Part shown: one piece after another, positions 1-7,311 of the stretch
Numbering within the stretch: the stretch's first letter is position 1
Layout of the letters: every line of letters begins with the position of its first letter
The notes under the pieces: model-generated
Told to the model about the DNA's origin: nothing
What the model saw: only the letters and a program-made list of their open reading frames with translations
Database searches by the model: none
Assembly: GCA_002418705.1 (NCBI GenBank)
Contig: DIEQ01000080.1
Location: 1-24,160, forward strand
Origin: Mageeibacillus sp. UBA5770
Lineage (GTDB): Bacteria > Bacillota_A > Clostridia > Saccharofermentanales > Saccharofermentanaceae
Direction: 5' to 3'
Length of the DNA: 24,160 nt
Translations under genes and position numbers: made by a program

Positions 1-581
1 CAAGCTTCAAACATCTCCATCAATGACGGCGGAATGCTGCCTAGCGGTGACTCTTTAAGGTCGGCATCCGTCTGAAAATCCAAAGCGGGATAATCAAGAA
101 CCTGGCACCGCAGCTTGAATTCACCGCTTTTCTTGACCATCATGGACACAACTGCTGATATATTTGCACCCGCACTATGCCCTCCGACCGCCATTCGATC
201 AGGATCAATGCCAAATTTAAAGGGATTGCCATGAACATATGCCACAACGTCATATGCATCTTCCAAAGCAGCAGGATAAGGGAATTCCGGTGCAAGACGG
301 TAATCGGCACTGATTACAACAATCTCAAGATTCTCAGATATTTTCTGACAAAATGAATCATCCATTTCGGGCAATCCAAATACAAACCCTCCGCCATGAA
401 AATCGAAAAATACCGGATTAGCAGCATTCTCTGTTTGCGGCCTGTATATCAGAGCCCGGATTTCACCACTGCGGGTAGGAATATGAATTACCTCCCCTTT
501 AATCTGAATTTGCATATACTTCTCATCATGTTTGCGCATATGACTCAATAGTAATTTATAGACAAGCTTAATTTCTTTCAT
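1..581 (-). CDS. Alpha/beta hydrolase, HSL-type esterase/lipase (3' end cut off)
   Basis: The visible 193 residues are the N-terminal part of a carboxylesterase of the hormone-sensitive lipase family; the C-terminus lies beyond the left edge. The oxyanion-hole motif HGGG is seen in 'FFDFHGGGFVFG' and the nucleophile elbow GHSAG (catalytic Ser) in 'VGGHSAGANIS'. The catalytic Asp and His would lie in the missing part. There is no signal peptide, so it is likely cytoplasmic, acting on short-chain esters. The ATG is preceded by AGGGAG at a 6-nt gap. The gene diverges from the PRC-barrel gene. The family call is firm; the substrate is unknown. Confidence 0.85.
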   Translation of the reverse strand, partial: MKEIKLVYKLLLSHMRKHDEKYMQIQIKGEVIHIPTRSGEIRALIYRPQTENAANPVFFDFHGGGFVFGLPEMDDSFCQKISENLEIVVISADYRLAPEFPYPAALEDAYDVVAYVHGNPFKFGIDPDRMAVGGHSAGANISAVVSMMVKKSGEFKLRCQVLDYPALDFQTDADLKESPLGSIPPSLMEMFEA

Positions 582-902
582 GCAGATACTCCCTGATTAA
601 CAAATACCGCACAGAATTTCTTAATGATTTCTGTACGGCTTCATGTATATGCTGACTGACTTCCAACATATTACTTCTTATCACTTTTTAAAAACATACG
701 AATATAAATTATTTTAACACATTCGAATCAGTAGTGTCTTCGAAAAAATAGTTTGAACGGTGCGAGGCATAATGCATATCTCATGCAATATTTATATTTA
801 TAACCTGTTACTTTTTAACTAAGGGTGTTAAAATATATTTGACATCTTGTTCATTATTCAAATAGCGTAAACTGAGAATTATATTGAGGAAGGAGTCTGA
901 TT
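582..902. promoter_or_regulatory. Divergent intergenic region between esterase and PRC-barrel genes
   Basis: This 321-base AT-rich gap holds no convincing gene. Two copies of the extended -10 string TGTTAAAAT occur in opposite orientation, at 826-834 (plus, toward the PRC gene) and 711-719 (minus, toward the esterase). A TTGACA at 839-844 has only a poor -10 partner. In the esterase leader (minus strand) arms 607-616 and 629-638 can pair over 10 bp including one G-U. The promoters are inferred from motifs only. Confidence 0.4.
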
Positions 903-1688
903 ATGCTTTATAAAGCTACGGAACTGACTGGTTTTAAGTTAAACAGTCTCGAAGGAGAAATTGGCAAGGTCAAAGAGTTCTACTTTGATGATCGTTACTG
1001 GACAATCCGCTATTTAATTGCCGACACAGGCACCTGGTTGACAGGCAGACAGGTACTTATTTCGCCTTATGCTTTAGGTGCAGTTAGTCCAAAAGAACAT
1101 AATATTGACATTCAACTGACAAAAATAAGGATCGAGGAAGGTCCGGCACTCGACAATGACAAGCCAGTATCACGTCAATTCGAGGCAGACTACCACGGTT
1201 ACTATGAACTTCCTATGTATTGGGAGGGTCCGTACCGATGGGGTTTTGAACCTTATATTCTGCGTGACAGGAATGAACGCAGCGAACCCTACGCAGCTGA
1301 ATATTCATGGGATCCAAATTTATTCAGTACACATGATGTTATAGGCCATCGTGTCCAGGCTTCTGACCACGAGGTTGGACACATCGAAGATTTTATCATT
1401 GACGATGAAACCTGGGCGATTCGTTATTTAGTAATCAACACAATGAACTGGCTTCCAGGCAAAAAAGTATTAATCTCGCCAAAGTGGATCGAACGCGTTA
1501 GTTGGACAGAAATGAAAGTCTTTGTAAATCTATTGAAAGAGACAATCAAAGATGCACCTGAATACGAAGATAATGTACCGATAACCCGTGAGTATGAGGA
1601 CAAACTCTATCAACATTATGATTACAAAGGATATTGGGTTGATGAATCAGATGATGAGAAATACGATCATAATGATTATTCCCGATGA
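903..1688 (+). CDS. PRC-barrel domain protein with two PRC repeats
   Basis: 261 residues with two copies of a PRC-barrel domain, about residues 1-78 and 139-216. Both copies share the pattern of a 'G..IG.(V/I)..F.(F/I)DD..W.IRYL' core followed by a Gly-Lys/Arg-'VLISP' strand. PRC-barrel proteins are small beta-barrel adaptors, some linked to RNA metabolism or membrane complexes; the role here is not known. No signal peptide or membrane segment is seen; the C-terminus is rich in Asp, Tyr and His. The start is supported by GGAAGGAG just upstream. It is followed after 48 bases by a GlsB-like gene and then a DUF4332 gene, on the same strand, so an operon is likely; stress-related function is an inference from the neighbour. 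Confidence 0.85.
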   Translation: MLYKATELTGFKLNSLEGEIGKVKEFYFDDRYWTIRYLIADTGTWLTGRQVLISPYALGAVSPKEHNIDIQLTKIRIEEGPALDNDKPVSRQFEADYHGYYELPMYWEGPYRWGFEPYILRDRNERSEPYAAEYSWDPNLFSTHDVIGHRVQASDHEVGHIEDFIIDDETWAIRYLVINTMNWLPGKKVLISPKWIERVSWTEMKVFVNLLKETIKDAPEYEDNVPITREYEDKLYQHYDYKGYWVDESDDEKYDHNDYSR

Positions 1689-1697
1689 ATAACAGTA

Positions 1698-1714
1698 TTT
1701 CGACTTGGTCGAAA
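1698..1714 (+). other. Small intercistronic hairpin
   Basis: A 7-bp perfect stem, TTTCGAC-TTG-GTCGAAA, lies between the PRC-barrel stop and the ribosome site of the next gene. It is followed by A-rich, not T-rich, sequence on the plus strand, so it is not a classical terminator; it may be an mRNA processing or stabilising element. Confidence 0.4.
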
Positions 1715-1736
1715 AAATAATCAGGAGGTGAATAAA

Positions 1737-2009
1737 ATGGATTGGAATACTATGGGTTGGCTTGCATGGATCGTACTCGGAGGTTTGGCCGGATGGGTTG
1801 CCAGTATTTTAACCAAAAATAATGCACGCATGGGAATTTTGGCAAATATCATCGTTGGTATTATTGGCGCCTTTGCTGCAACATACATTTTACAATTTGC
1901 CGGCATAGAAGGCATGACCGGATTCAATTTTTACTCTTTTTTGGTTGCTGTCGGCGGAGCGGTCTTATTACTTTTCCTGTTCAATGTAATTCGTGGTCGA
2001 AGAAAATAA
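1737..2009 (+). CDS. GlsB/YeaQ/YmgE family small membrane protein
   Basis: 90 residues with three hydrophobic segments (about residues 8-27, 34-54 and 63-85) and the Gly-rich 'GGLAGWVAS' and 'NIIVGIIGA' patterns of the transglycosylase-associated (GlsB/YeaQ/YmgE) family. It ends in a basic 'RGRRK' tail. It is an integral membrane protein; relatives are induced by envelope or general stress, but the molecular function is unsettled. I place the start at the ATG at 1737: AGGAGG (1723-1728) lies 8 bases before it, whereas an in-frame GTG at 1728 would fall inside that ribosome site. It sits between the PRC-barrel and DUF4332 genes. Confidence 0.85.
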   Translation: MDWNTMGWLAWIVLGGLAGWVASILTKNNARMGILANIIVGIIGAFAATYILQFAGIEGMTGFNFYSFLVAVGGAVLLLFLFNVIRGRRK

Positions 2010-2043
2010 CACACAGCGGCTTCATTAGAAAGGAGATTTGTGT

Positions 2044-2448
2044 ATGACTAAGCTAAATGAAATCGAAGGTCTTGACGAGACAATGGAGGAAAAGCTGAAA
2101 TCCGCAGGAATTACATCCGCTGAAGAGTTGGTGGCAGCATCAGCAACGAAAGAAAACCGGACCGATTTGGCGAAGAAAATCGATGTCCCTGAAAAAGTCA
2201 TTCTCAAATGGGCTAACCGGGCCGATTTGGCGCGTATCAAAGGAGTTGGCATCGAGTATGCTGATCTGCTCGAGGCTGCCGGGGTTGACACGATTCCAGA
2301 ACTTGCTCAACGCAAAGCAGACCATCTTCTCGTCAAATTGACCGCAGTAAATGAAGAGTATAAATTCGTCAAAAAGCTGCCAACCGAAAAACAACTTGAG
2401 GACTGGATCTCTCAAGCTAAAGAACTGCCGAGGAACCTGTATTACTAA
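2044..2448 (+). CDS. DUF4332 helix-hairpin-helix protein
   Basis: 134 residues matching the DUF4332 pattern: two helix-hairpin-helix-like units, one around residues 3-30 ('IEGLDETMEEKLKSAGI') and one around 62-85 ('IKGVGIEYADLLEAAGV'). Such units usually bind nucleic acid backbone or mediate protein contacts; no catalytic residues are evident. It is soluble. The ATG at 2044 follows AAAGGAG with a normal gap; an in-frame TTG at 2038 is too close to that site. It is the last gene of the probable PRC-barrel/GlsB operon and ends 61 bases before a strong hairpin terminator. The family is fairly sure; function unknown. Confidence 0.8.
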   Translation: MTKLNEIEGLDETMEEKLKSAGITSAEELVAASATKENRTDLAKKIDVPEKVILKWANRADLARIKGVGIEYADLLEAAGVDTIPELAQRKADHLLVKLTAVNEEYKFVKKLPTEKQLEDWISQAKELPRNLYY

Positions 2449-2509
2449 ATTTTGAAACAGAAATCCTCAGCAATGATAACCGTTTAATTCAACTCGGCTA
2501 ATTAAAGAA

Positions 2510-2549
2510 ACTTCATGTATCGGAATATCAGTATTCCGATACATGAAGT
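2510..2549. terminator. Perfect 18-bp hairpin, bidirectional terminator
   Basis: Arms 2510-2527 and 2532-2549 are perfectly complementary over 18 bp with a 4-base loop (TCAG). T-rich sequence follows on the plus strand (CAATTTATTTT), and on the minus strand TTTCTTTAATTA follows. It lies between convergent genes, the DUF4332 gene and the zinc-ribbon gene, so it probably ends both transcripts. Confidence 0.8.
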
Positions 2550-2614
2550 CAATTTATTTTATCAAACAATGTGAATGGAATGGCACAGCTCATAATATTG
2601 CCGGTTTTCATTCG

Positions 2615-2899
2615 TCATGAAGCCATTGCAATAATCAGCCAAATTATCGTTATTACAGCAATTATTATCACAATCGCACTTACGGTATTGACGAATGGAT
2701 CCACCTGATTTCTATATTTTTGTTGACGCTGTTTCCATTTGCTAGCATGATATCCCCAGCTGTCTTCATCAAGAAATCGCTGGATTTCGTCCTTAACCCG
2801 AAGCTTTGCACCACAGTAAAGGCAAAACCCTTTTTCTTTTGAATCATCAACCAGAATTTTTTCGTGACAGCTAGGGCATTTTATATTTAAAAGAGCCAT
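2615..2899 (-). CDS. Small zinc-ribbon protein with C-terminal membrane anchor
   Basis: 94 residues. The N-terminus carries a zinc ribbon made by two CxxC knuckles (C8/C11 and C26/C29, 'CPSC' and 'CLYC'). A charged linker with 'DEDSWGYHASKWKQRQQKY' follows, then one hydrophobic segment at about residues 71-92 that would anchor the protein with the ribbon in the cytoplasm. The start is backed by GGGAGGT 7 bases upstream. It is probably monocistronic, converging on the shared terminator on its left. I do not recognise a named family beyond zinc-ribbon membrane proteins; function unknown. Confidence 0.75.
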   Translation of the reverse strand: MALLNIKCPSCHEKILVDDSKEKGFCLYCGAKLRVKDEIQRFLDEDSWGYHASKWKQRQQKYRNQVDPFVNTVSAIVIIIAVITIIWLIIAMAS

Positions 2900-2987
2900 G
2901 ATGCCTACCTCCCGGCAAATTTCAAAAATAATCCATGTTATTTATCTTTATTATCGTTATCCTAAATTTTGTGCTTGAACTCTTTTA

Positions 2988-4373
2988 TTAATTTTTTTTA
3001 TTATTGGGGGAGAATGTATCGGGAAAACTGACGGCGAAGGTGCTTCCTGAACCAAGTGAGCTTTGCACTTTCACCTCGCCTCCATGAGCCTCAGCTATCA
3101 TCTTTACAATGGGCAGCCCCAGCCCGGAATTCTCCGCCAGATTACTGGATCTGGCCGGATTGATTTGAAAAAATCGATTGAAGATTTTATCCAGGTTTTC
3201 CGGTGCAATTCCTGTTCCGTCATCACTTACCGAAAGATTGATTCTTCCAGATTTTCTGTGCAGTTCTACGATGACAATTCCCTCTTTTTGCCGGTGTGTG
3301 ATCGCATTGGAAACTAAATTGATGACCATACGCAGAAGTTGTGTCTGATCTCCATTTATAATAATATTCCGATCCATTTTCGTGATTAGGCTAACGCCAT
3401 GCTCATTTGCTTTATCTGCCAGCTCTTCGATCACTATGTCACAGAGATCGGCTAGATTTAAAGGTTCTTTGATCATTGCAGCATTTATATTATCAGCACG
3501 TGATATTTCGAGGAGACTTCCGATCAGATGTGCTGTTTTTTCGCCCTGGTTAAGGATTGTTTTGAGGCAGGACCGGTACTCGTCGTCTGTCTGGCACTCT
3601 GCCAGACCGTACTCAGCCTGTGAGATTATGACTGATATGGGTGTTCGCAATTCATGGGAAACATCCGATGCAAACTGTTTTTCTTTGTTAAATGCTGCTT
3701 CAATCTGGTCGAACATTTTGTCAAAAACCCGGCTCAGGTTATAAAGCTCATCTTTTGTATTACCTTCCAGCGCGATACGTCTGGAGAGATCACGGTTTCC
3801 GGCTATTTCCTCAGCCGTTTTCTGAATACGTGAGATTGGAAGGAAAGCCCGCCGTGTTACCAGATATCCCAGAAAAATCGAGAATAAAAGGACAATAGGC
3901 AGTCCAATCAACATGATTCTGAGTACAGCGTCAAATGACGCCGAACTGTTTTGAAGAGAGTATATCCCTCGGACCCATATGCCGGTTCCATTGGGATATT
4001 CCTTGTATAAATCGTATACCTTCCAGGCTTTTTGATCCGTCATAGTACTTTTGTGCTCATCAGAAATTAACGGAAGTGATTTGGGGAAATCAGCCGGCGT
4101 ATTTCCCATTATCAGCGTGCCTTCAGGCCCGTAAAGTACCAGAGATACATCGTTTACATAAAAATCAAAATCAGAACTGACTTCCAGCCAATCCGATTCT
4201 GAAATTATATTGTCAAACGACTCTTTGACAGCCGTCTCCAATGTTGCCTGAGAAATATTGTTATTTTCCTGATTCAATGCAAGCAGAAAGAGTGTCGAAA
4301 TAAGCAGTGTAATTAATATAAGTACAGCTGCATAGAAAAGGGTAACACGCGTCTTTATCGACATCTTTACCAT
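2988..4373 (-). CDS. Sensor histidine kinase, HAMP type
   Basis: 461 residues in the classical layout: membrane segment about 11-33, extracellular sensor loop about 34-148, second membrane segment about 151-172, HAMP 173-226, HisKA with the phospho-acceptor H240 in 'SDVSHELRTP', and an ATPase domain with N box (N352, N356), G1 'DDGTGIA' 384-390, F box 398-402 and G2 'GLGL' 417-420. All catalytic motifs are intact. It should autophosphorylate and pass phosphate to the regulator whose stop codon lies one base before this ATG, so the two are translationally coupled. The sensor loop has no recognised domain. The signal is unknown; divergent PepSY genes are the likeliest target or accessory factors. 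Confidence 0.95.
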   Translation of the reverse strand: MVKMSIKTRVTLFYAAVLILITLLISTLFLLALNQENNNISQATLETAVKESFDNIISESDWLEVSSDFDFYVNDVSLVLYGPEGTLIMGNTPADFPKSLPLISDEHKSTMTDQKAWKVYDLYKEYPNGTGIWVRGIYSLQNSSASFDAVLRIMLIGLPIVLLFSIFLGYLVTRRAFLPISRIQKTAEEIAGNRDLSRRIALEGNTKDELYNLSRVFDKMFDQIEAAFNKEKQFASDVSHELRTPISVIISQAEYGLAECQTDDEYRSCLKTILNQGEKTAHLIGSLLEISRADNINAAMIKEPLNLADLCDIVIEELADKANEHGVSLITKMDRNIIINGDQTQLLRMVINLVSNAITHRQKEGIVIVELHRKSGRINLSVSDDGTGIAPENLDKIFNRFFQINPARSSNLAENSGLGLPIVKMIAEAHGGEVKVQSSLGSGSTFAVSFPDTFSPNNKKN

Positions 4374-4374
4374 A

Positions 4375-5052
4375 TCAGCTGTCTTCCTTAATTACATAGC
4401 CGGAGCCGCGAATGGTATGAATCAATTTAACATCATAATCTGCATCTATTTTTTTTCTCAAATATCGGATATAGACATCAATGATGTTGCTCCCACCGGC
4501 AAAATCAAAATTCCAGACATTGTGTTCTATTTTATTACGCGACAAGACAATATCTTTATTACGTATGAGAACCTCAAGCAAAGCAAACTCGCGCTGTGAT
4601 AATGAAATTGGAATACCGCCCCGCGTAACCGTATGGGTACTCAGATCCATACATAGGTCTGCAACCTCCAGTATATTTGACTGGAGTGATATTGGCTGCC
4701 GGCGCAGCAAAGTTCTGACTCTCGCAGAGAGTTCCTGAAATGAGAAAGGCTTTATAAGGTAATCATCTGCACCGCTGTCTAAACCCTTGACTCTGTCTTC
4801 GACAGAGTCTCTTGCAGTCAGCAAAATTACCGGGGTTGTGTGACCATCTGATCTTAATTTACTCAGCACGGCAAGTCCATCGACTTTAGGCAGCATGATA
4901 TCCAATATTATGACATCATATTCGGTCGCAGAGATGAATTCAATAGCAGCAGCTCCGTCTTCACAGGCATCAACACAGTGTCCTTCGGAGGTTAAGCGCC
5001 TGGCCGTAATATCTCTTAAATCAGCTTCATCTTCGACCAATAAAAGTCGCAT
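4375..5052 (-). CDS. OmpR/PhoB-family response regulator
   Basis: 225 residues. The receiver domain (1-115) has the acidic pair E8/D9, phospho-acceptor D51 in 'VIILDIMLP', T79 and K101. The winged-helix output domain spans about 125-222 ('LSQREFALLEVLI', 'VYIRYLRKKID', 'IRGSGYVI'). It is a DNA-binding transcription factor activated by the adjacent kinase. The ATG has a purine-rich GAGAGGAGAGG upstream at a slightly long gap. It is first in a two-gene operon, and the divergent intergenic region it shares with the PepSY genes suggests it may control them; this is inference. Confidence 0.95.
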   Translation of the reverse strand: MRLLLVEDEADLRDITARRLTSEGHCVDACEDGAAAIEFISATEYDVIILDIMLPKVDGLAVLSKLRSDGHTTPVILLTARDSVEDRVKGLDSGADDYLIKPFSFQELSARVRTLLRRQPISLQSNILEVADLCMDLSTHTVTRGGIPISLSQREFALLEVLIRNKDIVLSRNKIEHNVWNFDFAGGSNIIDVYIRYLRKKIDADYDVKLIHTIRGSGYVIKEDS

Positions 5053-5242
5053 TCGTGCAACACCTCTCCTCTCAGATCCGGAATCAAGTAATTAATTCAA
5101 GTATAGCATAGTACATTTGCGGTTCTGCAGGGAGTACGTTTTTTAATGTTCCTCTCATTTATGCTTGGTATGATAATTGGAAGACAACATAGTAAATTCA
5201 CTCACAGAATGCATATTGTCAACCATAACGAGGGGGAAAAAT
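5053..5242. promoter_or_regulatory. Divergent promoter region, two-component system and PepSY genes
   Basis: A 190-base gap between head-to-head operons. On the plus strand an extended -10, TGGTATGAT at 5166-5174, lies 68 bases before the PepSY start, with no good -35, as expected for an activator-dependent promoter. On the minus strand TATACT (5100-5105) could be the -10 for the regulator gene. No clear tandem regulator binding repeats were picked out by eye. Confidence 0.4.
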
Positions 5243-6046
5243 ATGAAAATGAAGAAAATCCTGGTCATCGCAACTACTGTAATTGTTTTTGCAGCTATAG
5301 GCCTGACTGCCAATTCGTTCATCCGTGCAATATCCAACAATTCAAATAATTCAGCTGATAAATATAATAAATTGGCACTCAGCGGCAATACGAGTAATGA
5401 AACAGAAATCGAAAACGATGCTGACTCTGATGCTGCGGAATACGACGAAACAGCGAATGTTGATGCCGAAACCTCTGCGACACCTAAAAAAACACAGACA
5501 TCTCAGGGGACACAGGAAATAACCGGCGTTGACACAACAACCTCAGCGACACCCAAGGGAACCCTTACGGCGACCGGAATCCCGACTCAAATAGCCGGCG
5601 GTGTCGATATCGTTACCTCTGCAACACCTAAGTCAACGCAAACAACTACGGACATTCAAGGAGTCCCGGTGACCCCAGGTATTGATGTTGTTTCTTCAGC
5701 GACGAAACAGCCAATCTCTTCTACTGCGGCTGACCTCAGTTCAGAAGCTGTCAAACAGATCGTTTTATCAAAAGCCCCTGGTGCCATAATTAGCGAATTG
5801 GAGCTCGATGAAGATGATGGTATACTTGTTTATGAAGTCAAAGCATACGTCGGTCAGGATGAGTACGAATTTGTAATTGATGCAAACTCAGGAACCATTT
5901 TAGTATATAAACCAGAGAACGACGAAGATGATGACAGCTACAGCGAAGTCGACAACAGCGACGATTATGATGATGACAACGATAGCGATGATGGCGATGA
6001 TGGTTATGATGACGATGATGACGATGACGAAGAAGATGACGACTAA
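5243..6046 (+). CDS. Secreted/anchored PepSY protein with Ser/Thr repeats and acidic tail
   Basis: 267 residues. An N-terminal basic-hydrophobic segment (about 5-24) acts as signal or anchor. A low-complexity region carries four imperfect repeats of '[VI]D..[TS]SATPK' at about residues 73, 96, 121 and 147. A PepSY domain (about 166-223) has the signature 'ELDEDDG' and 'VIDANSGTI'. The last 43 residues are extremely acidic: 30 are Asp or Glu. PepSY domains occur in protease propeptides and in cell-surface regulators; the acidic tail might bind calcium or other cations. The ATG at 5243 follows AGGGGG by 6 bases; an earlier in-frame TTG (5177) has no ribosome site. The gene is divergent from the two-component system and 10 bases before a second PepSY gene. 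Confidence 0.85.
   Translation: MKMKKILVIATTVIVFAAIGLTANSFIRAISNNSNNSADKYNKLALSGNTSNETEIENDADSDAAEYDETANVDAETSATPKKTQTSQGTQEITGVDTTTSATPKGTLTATGIPTQIAGGVDIVTSATPKSTQTTTDIQGVPVTPGIDVVSSATKQPISSTAADLSSEAVKQIVLSKAPGAIISELELDEDDGILVYEVKAYVGQDEYEFVIDANSGTILVYKPENDEDDDSYSEVDNSDDYDDDNDSDDGDDGYDDDDDDDEEDDD
5459..5722 (+). repeat. Four in-frame imperfect repeats coding '[VI]D..[TS]SATPK'
   Basis: Copies begin near 5459, 5528, 5603 and 5681, with spacings of 69, 75 and 78 bases, so all unit lengths are multiples of three and the frame is kept. The first three code for 'TSATPK'; the fourth is degenerate ('SSATKQP'). They form the Ser/Thr/Pro-rich stalk of the first PepSY protein. Confidence 0.75.
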
Positions 6047-6056
6047 GAGGCTATGA

Positions 6057-7289
6057 ATGACGATCAATTTGAGTAAAAGGAAACTTACCCTGGGTGCAGT
6101 TATACTGTTGCTTACATTTGTTGCAGGCCTGGCGGGCATTGGATTCGTCAGGCTGTATTCACTAAACAATGCAAAATCAGCAGCGCGGCAGTATCTTCCT
6201 TCCAACGCGGAATTTCTATCATATTATGAAAATGATCACATGTATGCCTTGCGATTCTTTGATTCCTTTCAGCAGGAACGAAGTGAAATTGAGGTAGATA
6301 AAACCAGCACGCAGGTAATAAAAATCCAAACTCAAAAAGTTGCAGACTTTTTTCCGGAAACGGCAGCTTTAAATGAGGACTCCCTTATGAAAATCATCAA
6401 GAACGAGATCCCTGATGCAGATATAAACAATATGACATTAAGTGAGGATCCGGAACAAAATTATTCATCGATTACATTTAGCACCGGTGACAGCAGAGGA
6501 ATATTTCTGCTTGATTCTTCTAGCGGCACAGTGATAGCCCGAACAATCAAATTTGGCAGACCCAAAGTTATTCCTTCTGAGATCGGAGATGACATTGGCC
6601 TGCTGACATTGACGGAACTCAGAAGTATTGGATCCCAAAGAGTCCCTGGAGCTGTGCTTCAGGATCTTGACATCGTATATACGGGCGGACATTTTTCTGC
6701 CGAGATGGATTTGTATAAAGATGGCAACAAGTATTCATTAGTTCTTGATGCTGTAAGCGGAGATGAACTTGGCTTTAGCTTTTATAAAGACGACTGGAAA
6801 GAATACGGAAATTGGGAACCAATTGAGCTTGAGAAACCATTGCTGGATATCATTAACCTGGATGAGTCCCTGATGATATCCAAATCTTCCGGTGCCACAG
6901 CTGCAGGTTATGTCACTTCTGAAAGCTCTTTCGCAAATGAAACACACCCAAATCCGGATATAACAAATCCCTCATCTGATTCATCTGAAACACAGCCGTC
7001 AGCGACTGCTGCACCAACATCAGTGCCAACACAAACTCCAAAAGAAACACAGCCAGACTTGCCTGCTGTAACACCTGAGCCTGAACAAATTGTGATCGGC
7101 ATTGACCGTGTCAAAGCGCTTGTTCTGTTAAGGCTGCCCGATGCCCAAATTGACGAAATCGAGCTTGACGAAGATGATGGGCGCCTCTTATATAAAGGCA
7201 GCGCCGTCAGCGGCGAAACGGAATTCGATTTTGAAATAGATGCCTATACCGGCACATTTGCAGAATGGGATGCCGATTCTGATGACTGA
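6057..7289 (+). CDS. Membrane-anchored multi-PepSY protein
   Basis: 410 residues with one N-terminal membrane segment (about 11-33), then PepSY-like units at about 36-95, 104-164, 184-240 and 348-405. The units are divergent except the last, whose 'EIELDEDDGRLLY' and 'EIDAYTGTF' closely match the PepSY domain of the preceding gene. A Ser/Thr/Pro/Glu-rich linker spans about 277-345. The body would lie outside the membrane. The start has AAGAGG 6 bases upstream, overlapping the previous stop, so the two genes are co-transcribed. The role is unknown; restraint of a protease or accessory sensing for the adjacent two-component system are possibilities, neither shown by the sequence. Confidence 0.8.
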   Translation: MTINLSKRKLTLGAVILLLTFVAGLAGIGFVRLYSLNNAKSAARQYLPSNAEFLSYYENDHMYALRFFDSFQQERSEIEVDKTSTQVIKIQTQKVADFFPETAALNEDSLMKIIKNEIPDADINNMTLSEDPEQNYSSITFSTGDSRGIFLLDSSSGTVIARTIKFGRPKVIPSEIGDDIGLLTLTELRSIGSQRVPGAVLQDLDIVYTGGHFSAEMDLYKDGNKYSLVLDAVSGDELGFSFYKDDWKEYGNWEPIELEKPLLDIINLDESLMISKSSGATAAGYVTSESSFANETHPNPDITNPSSDSSETQPSATAAPTSVPTQTPKETQPDLPAVTPEPEQIVIGIDRVKALVLLRLPDAQIDEIELDEDDGRLLYKGSAVSGETEFDFEIDAYTGTFAEWDADSDD

Positions 7290-7311
7290 CAGTCACCCAT
7301 GATTCTAATAT

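Noticed and set aside
5900..6205. Very hydrophobic Ile/Val-rich frame on the minus strand
   Set aside because: It is the antisense of the Asp-rich GAT/GAC tail; the hydrophobicity is a codon mirror effect and there is no ribosome site.
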